From Planctomycetaceae bacterium (lineage in GTDB: Bacteria; Planctomycetota; Planctomycetia; Planctomycetales; Planctomycetaceae), in the NCBI GenBank assembly GCA_016765335.1, contig JAESQE010000208.1, forward strand, positions 1,881 through 7,678: a stretch of DNA of 5,798 bases, read 5' to 3'. The notes under the pieces were generated by a model. That model was not told where the DNA came from and made no database searches. It worked only from the letters and a program-made list of their open reading frames with translations. Shown here piece after piece: positions 1 to 4,288 of this stretch (positions are counted from its first letter, which is position 1; each line of letters begins with the position of its first letter). Made by a program: the position numbers and the translations under genes.

Positions 1-19
1 CAAACGATTTCTTTTTTTC

Positions 20-25
20 TATAAT
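20..25 (+). promoter_or_regulatory. possible -10 box (TATAAT)
   Basis: A perfect TATAAT hexamer lies at 20-25, downstream of a T-rich run. The matching -35 position would fall at or beyond the left edge of the window, so it cannot be checked. It is about 210 bases from the first supported start codon (238), with a REP hairpin pair in between. Its link to that gene is doubtful. Confidence 0.2.
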
Positions 26-85
26 GTTGGATAAACTTATGTGTAAAAGACAGGTCAAGACCCAGCTCGATGGTTATTTGAGTAG

Positions 86-108
86 CGTAGGTCAGGCTGT
101 GCCTGACG
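86..108 (+). repeat. REP-like palindromic element, copy 1
   Basis: This 23-base element contains a near-perfect hairpin: GTCAGGC (91-97), loop TGT, GCCTGAC (101-107), preceded by CGTAG. The whole element recurs as an exact reverse complement at 200-222, and a variant with the same CGTAGGTCAG head lies at 698-724. Three copies within 640 bases, all outside or at the edge of genes, fit a dispersed REP-type intergenic repeat. What it does here is unknown; hairpins of this kind can stabilise RNA ends or bind REP-associated transposases. Confidence 0.85.
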
Positions 109-199
109 TTGCTTGCAGGGTTAATGTTTGAATGTTTTGTTGTGATACAATCCGTCAACAATTCTGAAAATCTAATCAACAAATCACGATCACTTATTT

Positions 200-222
200 C
201 GTCAGGCACAGCCTGACCTACG
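200..222 (-). repeat. REP-like palindromic element, copy 2 (inverted)
   Basis: This is an exact 23-base reverse complement of copy 1 at 86-108, with 91 bases between them. Together they could pair into one large stem or act as two separate hairpins, an arrangement like the paired REPs of a BIME. The element ends 15 bases before the ATG of the small gene at 238 and contains an in-frame TGA (214-216), so that reading frame cannot extend further upstream. The hairpin lies in the likely leader of that gene and could affect its expression. Confidence 0.85.
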
Positions 223-237
223 AAACTGAAACGTATT

Positions 238-702
238 ATGGAATTAACAATTGGTGTCTTACAAAATACTGCTTTGATTTTTTCTGTCTGTGCATCGGCC
301 TATAGTTTATTTTCAATTTTGAAGGATAAACCAATAATTGATGTAAAGATCCTTGATGTTAAGAGAGATGGCGACCTTATTGCCGTTAAACTATTTTTCC
401 AAAACAGCGGCAAAAATATGACTACCGCTACCGACTACATCATTGAATTAGGTGAGCAGACCCAAAAGGGGCTACAGATAGATGAGAAAAAAATTTACCC
501 CACAGGCAATCACTCAATTTCAAGAACTTCGCCGAAATATGTCGAAGCATATCCTTTAGAACTCCCACAGGGAAAAGCTTGTCACTTTAATGTGATATTC
601 AACATTGACAGTCCCACACATACAAAGGCGAAGCTGAAAATCAATTTGATCAATCATAAAAGTAAAATGTTGATCTTAGAGATGCCATGCACAGCAACGT
701 AG
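238..702 (+). CDS. small membrane-anchored protein of unknown function, AT-rich
   Basis: I do not recognise this 154-residue protein. Residues about 5-27 form one hydrophobic segment (ALIFSVCASAYSLFSIL), likely a membrane anchor. Residues about 33-150 are polar and look strand-rich, with alternating stretches such as IIDVKILDV and LIAVKLFFQNSGKN, suggesting a small beta-sandwich-like domain. Topology is not clear. ATG 238 is the only reasonable start: the frame is closed by a TGA at 214-216 inside a REP-like element, and no ATG, GTG or TTG lies between. No good Shine-Dalgarno sequence precedes it. The stop TAG (700-702) lies inside another REP-like element. A hand count of 241-660 gives about 37% GC, against about 54% in sampled parts of the neighbouring kinase gene, which suggests transfer or weak selection. 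It is convergent with that kinase gene. A functional gene is likely but not certain. Confidence 0.65.
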   Translation: MELTIGVLQNTALIFSVCASAYSLFSILKDKPIIDVKILDVKRDGDLIAVKLFFQNSGKNMTTATDYIIELGEQTQKGLQIDEKKIYPTGNHSISRTSPKYVEAYPLELPQGKACHFNVIFNIDSPTHTKAKLKINLINHKSKMLILEMPCTAT

Positions 703-724
703 GTCAGCACCTACACTGCTGACC
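698..724 (+). repeat. REP-like palindromic element, variant copy 3; possible terminator
   Basis: It shares the CGTAGGTCAG head with copy 1 but has a different hairpin: GGTCAGCA (702-709), a 7-base loop, TGCTGACC (717-724), an 8-bp perfect stem. It overlaps the end of the gene at 238-702, providing its ACG codon and TAG stop, and fills most of the 31-base gap to the convergent kinase gene that ends at 734. A hairpin between two converging genes could end transcription in both directions, but no T-run follows on either strand, so intrinsic termination is unproven. Confidence 0.75.
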
Positions 725-733
725 AAACCGGGC

Positions 734-2146
734 TTACTGTGTGACTAACGTGACACATAAATCCATCACGTTCGTGTGTGTGGGGCCGGTGATTAACAGT
801 GAGTTGCAGGGTTGAAAAAAATGATAGGAATCGTGGCGGTTCAGATAATCTGAAATATCCAGATTCAATTGATTGGCTCTGCGAAGCGTTTCGGCGTCTG
901 CAAATGCGCCAGCTGCATCGGTCGGTCCGTCCTCGCCATCGGTTCCTGCACAGAGCAAGCAAATATTAGAGCTTGAAGATTTTGCTATTTGAGCCAATGC
1001 AGCCAAGGCGATTTCCTGATTCCTGCCCCCCTTTCCGGCTGTGATATCGGGGGACATAGGAACAACGGTTTCCCCACCACTAATGATGCAAACCGGTCGA
1101 GCATCTGAAAGCTTGCTGTCACAACCAGTACGAGACTGCTGTAATGACTGCTGAGCTTTTTCGATCAGTTGTACTCCAAATTCTTTGGCGATTCCGGTGT
1201 TGCTTGATCCCAGGTTGACGACGCGATATCCAAGTTGCTCTGCACACCTCGCAGCTGCCTGGACTGCAACGGCGTTGCTTCCTAAAATGATGTTACTGAC
1301 ATTGGGAAGTTGCTGCTGGTTAGTTTCGCTAAGCGGGGAATCGATTTGATGCGATAAGTAATCGATGACGCGATCTGGAATTTGGCCCGGCAGTTTTTGC
1401 TGAAGAATTTGCATCGCTTGCTCTGCATGACAAGCTGTGTTGATGGTTGGTCCAGAAGCAATGGTTTCCAGAGGATCGCCTACAACATCCGAAATGATCA
1501 ATGAAATGATGTTTTTTGATGTGCAGGCTCGAAGCAAACCGCCAGCTTTAATTCTCGAAAGTGAACTGCGAACAGTATTTAATTCTTCGATCGTCGCTCC
1601 CGCTTTTGCCAGATTGCGAGTGATGTTTAATTTATCATCCAGAGTAATTCCTGGAGCAGGTGCAGGCAGTAACGCACTACCACCTCCTGAAATTAAAACC
1701 AGACACAAATCATGCGGTTCCAGCGAAGAAACCTGCGATAAGATTTCCTCGGTGCCTTGAACCCCGAGAATGGTCGGTTCGTTGATGCCAGCAGGTCGAG
1801 CAGGATGCAGGTGAATTTTCTTCAACGGACGCAGGCAATCCGCAGGGACATTCACCCAGCCTGTGACATGTTTCTCCAGAAAATCACTCGGCAAAGCGGC
1901 TTCAACTCCAGCAGCCATCCCTGCTCCGGCCTTGCCTGCTCCCACAACGAGAACCCGTCCCAATTCTGCACGTGAAAAAGATTGATCATGAATTGTCAGT
2001 GCATCGTCTGTCAGTCGGATTGATTGCTTGACGAGCTGTGTTGAATCGACGGCGTTTAGCCCTGCTCGCCAGATTTGTTCAGCGACCTTTCGCTGAGTTT
2101 GCCATTCTGAAGGATTCACTGAATTGGAGCTTTCTTTGGTCAGCAA
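734..2146 (-). CDS. gckA: glycerate 2-kinase, GK-II type (DUF4147/MOFRL family)
   Basis: Transfers phosphate from ATP to D-glycerate to give 2-phosphoglycerate, linking glyoxylate, hydroxypyruvate or sugar-acid breakdown to glycolysis; it should act in the cytoplasm. At 470 residues it is the usual size for the family. The N-terminal DUF4147 part shows VGAGKAGAGMA (68-78), LISGGGSALLPAPAPG (151-166), a conserved Arg/Lys stretch LNTVRSSLSRIKAGGL (189-204) and SDVVGDPLETIASGPT (219-234). The C-terminal MOFRL part shows ISGGET (355-360), GKGGRNQEIALAAL (371-384), AGTDGEDGPTDAAGA (400-414) and the closing TGPTHTNVMDL (453-463), where many relatives have GPTGTNV. The start is uncertain: the frame opens with TTG at 2146 and has no clear ribosome site, while GTG at 2119 (residue 10) is a fair alternative and loses nothing conserved. 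It is transcribed alone, convergent with the small gene on its left. No transporter or dehydrogenase neighbour indicates which pathway supplies its glycerate. Confidence 0.94.
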   Translation of the reverse strand: MLTKESSNSVNPSEWQTQRKVAEQIWRAGLNAVDSTQLVKQSIRLTDDALTIHDQSFSRAELGRVLVVGAGKAGAGMAAGVEAALPSDFLEKHVTGWVNVPADCLRPLKKIHLHPARPAGINEPTILGVQGTEEILSQVSSLEPHDLCLVLISGGGSALLPAPAPGITLDDKLNITRNLAKAGATIEELNTVRSSLSRIKAGGLLRACTSKNIISLIISDVVGDPLETIASGPTINTACHAEQAMQILQQKLPGQIPDRVIDYLSHQIDSPLSETNQQQLPNVSNIILGSNAVAVQAAARCAEQLGYRVVNLGSSNTGIAKEFGVQLIEKAQQSLQQSRTGCDSKLSDARPVCIISGGETVVPMSPDITAGKGGRNQEIALAALAQIAKSSSSNICLLCAGTDGEDGPTDAAGAFADAETLRRANQLNLDISDYLNRHDSYHFFQPCNSLLITGPTHTNVMDLCVTLVTQ

Positions 2147-2593
2147 GGAGGTATTATCTATCGATTTGCAGTCTGTTTGTTTTAAAGCATTATTCTATGA
2201 TTCGCAACAGGCCAAGCAAAAAGCAGGGCGAGATCAGCCTGGATATCGAGCGGTAGCAGCATTCGCCTTGCTCCCTATGGATAGCGATTGATATTCAGGT
2301 TGTATTTATTATTCGGGATATACCAGCTCAACAGGAAGATCTTGTACGGATCTGTCGATTATCAAGAAGGATTTTCCGAGCTTTTACCTCAGGTATTCGG
2401 GAATGGATTGCAATTTTCCTCTTGTGAGACGACATTATAGGGAAGCCATCTGATTTATACTGAAGATGGTTTTTGCTTGAGGGAGAGTCTCTCATCAATT
2501 AGGGAATGATAGGCGATGTGCCTTGATGGCTTAGCTGCCCTATTCAGAATTTATTAGATCACTCAATTATTATAGCCAGTAGATGGGACGAAA
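2147..2593. other. divergent intergenic region, no gene seen
   Basis: These 447 bases separate the starts of the minus-strand kinase gene and the plus-strand exported protein, so they should hold both promoters. I find no convincing coding sequence: the plus-strand reading frame reaching 2256 overlaps the kinase gene antisense and has no recognisable product. No tRNA, riboswitch fold or clear repeat is visible. The right part (about 2455-2580) is AT-rich and has short symmetric motifs such as GAGAGTCTCTC near 2484, too short to interpret. It may contain a long leader RNA or remnants of a lost gene. Confidence 0.5.
2192..2219 (-). promoter_or_regulatory. candidate sigma-70-like promoter of the glycerate kinase gene
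   Basis: Read on the minus strand, TTGCTT (2219-2214) and TAGAAT (2197-2192, five of six matches to TATAAT) are separated by 16 bases. Transcription would begin near 2185, leaving a leader of about 40 bases before the TTG start or about 65 before the GTG alternative. The -35 match is poor (three of six), and planctomycete promoters are not well described by this consensus. Confidence 0.3.
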
Positions 2594-3421
2594 ATGAATC
2601 GTTTAGTCATTTCTAGTTTTCGATTTGTACATTTTGTTCTGATCATTGGTTGCCTGACGATCACATCTAATGTGCAGGCCCAGGGGTTGTTGTGGAATTT
2701 GCCAGAATCTGGGACTTGGGTCCGCTATGCTGGTGAGTACCGTCAGGAAACTCTTCGCCCTCAAAGCGAAGAGGGAGATTTAACCCTGCAATGGCAGCGA
2801 GAATTAGAGATTCGATGCTTGGAACGAACTCAGGCTGTGTATCAGGGGAAAGAGCAGACGTGCGTCTGGCTGGAGTTTGAAATTGTCACAGGTCAGCAGG
2901 TTGATGGACAGTTAGAGGCTGGCCCCGGTTCAAAACGAGAATATAAAATTTTGGTTCCCGAATCTGTTGTGATTGGCGAAAAGACACTCAGTGCAAAAAT
3001 CCCTCAGGGTTTCATTCCAATTGTTGAAGGGTATCGCAAGATCGGCAATGGAAAAGTAGAGCCAATGCAGGCAAAAGTGTTTCAGGTATTCCCGGTCATT
3101 TCTCAAGTGTTGATCAATGAAGATGCGAAAGTTGCTGCCCAGGAAGACGTGAGCGTTCCTACGGGAGCACATCAAACAGATCGCATCGAATGCACTTCTG
3201 CTATTGAAGATGCTTCCTCAAGAACTGGCAATGTCACTCAGCTTTGGGTAAGCAAAAACGCTCCCTTCGGACCAGTGAAGTGGTCTGTTCGAATTGATCG
3301 CGAAACAAAGAACGCAGTCGACAAACGCGATCAGTTTAAAAAACATGCTGAGATCACGGTGCAAATGGAAGCCGTGCAAACCGGCAACGATGCAGTATCA
3401 AAAGTTGTTGTGCCTAATTAG
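2594..3421 (+). CDS. exported protein of unknown function, beta-rich
   Basis: A 275-residue protein that I cannot assign to a named family, although its style fits secreted hypotheticals of planctomycetes. Residues 1-29 form a classical signal peptide: basic start, hydrophobic FVHFVLIIGCLTI, and an Ala-x-Ala-type site NVQA before Q30. The run IIGC (17-20) also fits a lipoprotein box, but the hydrophobic stretch and second cleavage site beyond it favour ordinary secretion. The mature part begins with GTWVRYAGEY (40-49), has alternating strand-like stretches (LTLQWQRELEIRC, QTCVWLEFEIVTG), and near the end LWVSKNAPFGPVKWSVRI (217-234), a pattern seen in periplasmic lipid-binding-like folds such as DUF3108 or LolA. 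That comparison is only an analogy. Mature cysteines are at 75, 90 and 200. ATG 2594 is preceded by GGGA five bases upstream, a modest ribosome site, and the signal peptide supports this start. It stands alone, divergent from the kinase gene. Confidence 0.82.
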   Translation: MNRLVISSFRFVHFVLIIGCLTITSNVQAQGLLWNLPESGTWVRYAGEYRQETLRPQSEEGDLTLQWQRELEIRCLERTQAVYQGKEQTCVWLEFEIVTGQQVDGQLEAGPGSKREYKILVPESVVIGEKTLSAKIPQGFIPIVEGYRKIGNGKVEPMQAKVFQVFPVISQVLINEDAKVAAQEDVSVPTGAHQTDRIECTSAIEDASSRTGNVTQLWVSKNAPFGPVKWSVRIDRETKNAVDKRDQFKKHAEITVQMEAVQTGNDAVSKVVVPN

Positions 3422-3559
3422 TCGGCCCTGAAAAACTATTTTGGATCTAGCAGGTTGGGGTAGTGGCTGGGGATTGAGGTGTTAGGATTTGCAAGGTTTT
3501 TACCTGCTCGTCTTCAAAATCTGGGAATTTGAGTCACGTATTAAGCCGAAATCCCACAT

Positions 3560-3586
3560 CTCCTGCGGGAGGGCAAGGCGGCTGCC
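3560..3586 (+). repeat. tandem small GC-rich hairpins, possible dispersed repeat or terminator
   Basis: Two short hairpins follow each other: CTCC-TGCG-GGAG (3560-3571) and GGCA-AGGCGGC-TGCC (3572-3586). The CTCCTGCGGGAGGGCAAGGC stretch has the look of a dispersed intergenic element, but only one copy is in the window. No T-run follows, so it is not a typical intrinsic terminator for the gene ending at 3421, which is also 140 bases away. Confidence 0.35.
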
Positions 3587-3630
3587 GAATCATTGTCAAT
3601 TACGGATCATACTTTTTCTCAATCATTGTT

Positions 3631-3706
3631 TCTTCTTCTTTCTTTGAGTCTTAGTGCCTTTGTGTTAAAAAACAGGAACCACGAAGACTCAAAGACACGA
3701 AGAAGA
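3631..3706. repeat. long imperfect inverted repeat (CACGAAGACTCAAAGACACGAAG type)
   Basis: The left arm (3631-3656) and right arm (3680-3706) are reverse complements apart from a few mismatches and one indel. The outer 8 bases TCTTCTTC / GAAGAAGA pair perfectly (3631-3638 with 3699-3706), and so does the 11-base core CTTTGAGTCTT / AAGACTCAAAG (3642-3652 with 3684-3694). The loop is about 23 bases and includes a run of six A's. The right arm, made of repeated ACGAAG/AAGACAC-like units, resembles a dispersed intergenic repeat I associate with planctomycetes and other environmental bacteria; that link is from memory. It sits between converging genes and could fold as a large RNA hairpin from either strand. 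Confidence 0.8.
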
Positions 3707-3813
3707 TCAGCACAATCTGGTTCCGCTGTCGCGTCACCCTTCTGGGTTTCGCTAACAGATTCAGAAATTTCTGCTCGCCGGATGAGTTTTTCAGGATCGA
3801 CTAATTAATTGCA

Positions 3814-3833
3814 TCACATCAGTCGAGATGTGA
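3814..3833 (-). terminator. candidate hairpin terminator of the lptD / DgkA-like unit
   Basis: A 7-bp perfect stem, TCACATC (3814-3820) with GATGTGA (3827-3833), and a 6-base loop begins 7 bases after the stop codon of the DgkA-like gene. Read on the minus strand, it is followed by an AT-rich stretch (TGCAATTAATTAG) and not a run of T's, so it is a weak intrinsic terminator. Its position is its main support. Confidence 0.4.
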
Positions 3834-3839
3834 GAACGG

Positions 3840-4274
3840 TTATCGTAGATAAAGCTCTGCGCATCGTGAGCCAAGTAGTATAACAATTGTGAGCATCGAT
3901 CCTGCGAGCAAAAGAGTGAAGGCAGAGGTAGCCATCATCAAAATCCGCTTGATGCTTTGTGGTAACGGCATCTCAGATTGTTCAATAATATTGTGAACGC
4001 TGAAGTGAAGAATTTCGCTGCATAACGCAATTGTAATTGCCAGGCAAAGTACCGCCCATTGCAAACCATCAAGACCAAGCACGGTCGCAATACTGATGGA
4101 AACACAAGTGGTAAAAAAGTAAAAGAACATCAACGAGTTAGCACGAAAACAGGCTGTAAAACCTCGTTCAGTTTCCGCCAACCGCTGTCTCCAGGGAGAA
4201 CGTTCGATGGAATCATCCTCCGTATGCCATTCGGAAGAATCGATCTGATCTGAGATGTGCTGGTCAGTACTCAT
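3840..4274 (-). CDS. DgkA-like three-helix membrane protein lacking catalytic residues
   Basis: A 144-residue protein with a polar, acidic N-terminus (1-27) and three hydrophobic segments (about 49-67, 71-89, 112-135), the layout of prokaryotic DgkA, which phosphorylates diacylglycerol or undecaprenol in the inner membrane. The alignment by eye rests on WRQRLAETERGFTACFRAN (28-46) against the DgkA surface helix and its AFR motif, and on SEILHFSVHNIIE (86-98) against E. coli VEILNSAIEAVVD. On that alignment the metal-binding Glu of EIL is kept (E87), but the conserved Asn becomes His (90), the catalytic Glu becomes His (94), the KD pair becomes KR (109-110) and the Glu after AFR becomes Asn (46). 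Kinase activity is therefore doubtful, and it may be a structural or regulatory relative. It starts 14 bases after the lptD-like stop, with a weak AGAG ribosome site 6 bases before ATG, implying co-transcription. Family assignment is moderate; the catalytic loss depends on the alignment. Confidence 0.65.
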   Translation of the reverse strand: MSTDQHISDQIDSSEWHTEDDSIERSPWRQRLAETERGFTACFRANSLMFFYFFTTCVSISIATVLGLDGLQWAVLCLAITIALCSEILHFSVHNIIEQSEMPLPQSIKRILMMATSAFTLLLAGSMLTIVILLGSRCAELYLR

Positions 4275-4288
4275 AGGTTGCTCTGATC

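Larger units (their letters stand above)
3422..3839. other. convergent intergenic region with repeats, no gene seen
   Basis: These 418 bases lie between the ends of the exported-protein gene and the DgkA-like gene. The first 120 bases hold nothing recognisable. They are followed by a pair of small GC-rich hairpins (3560-3586), a long imperfect inverted repeat (3631-3706) and a hairpin just after the DgkA-like stop (3814-3833). A 71-codon TTG-initiated frame at 3593-3808 runs straight through the inverted repeat, and its sequence is explained by that repeat, so I do not call it a gene. Confidence 0.6.

Noticed and set aside
86..724. Repeats around the small gene as a CRISPR array or IS element ends
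   Set aside because: Copies are inverted, unevenly spaced and without spacers of constant length, and the enclosed gene is not a transposase. No target-site duplication was visible.
2038..2256. 72-codon plus-strand frame antisense to the kinase N-terminus
   Set aside because: Half of it is the shadow of the kinase gene and the remainder shows no motif or good start.
2520..2575. Promoter for the exported protein gene
   Set aside because: TTGATG (2523) and AT-rich hexamers near 2552 and 2568 are not at acceptable spacing, so I could not support a specific site.
3593..3808. 71-codon plus-strand frame with a hydrophobic N-terminus (TTG start)
   Set aside because: It runs through the inverted repeat at 3631-3706; its HEDSKTRRRS stretch is just the translated right arm, and there is no ribosome site or recognisable product.
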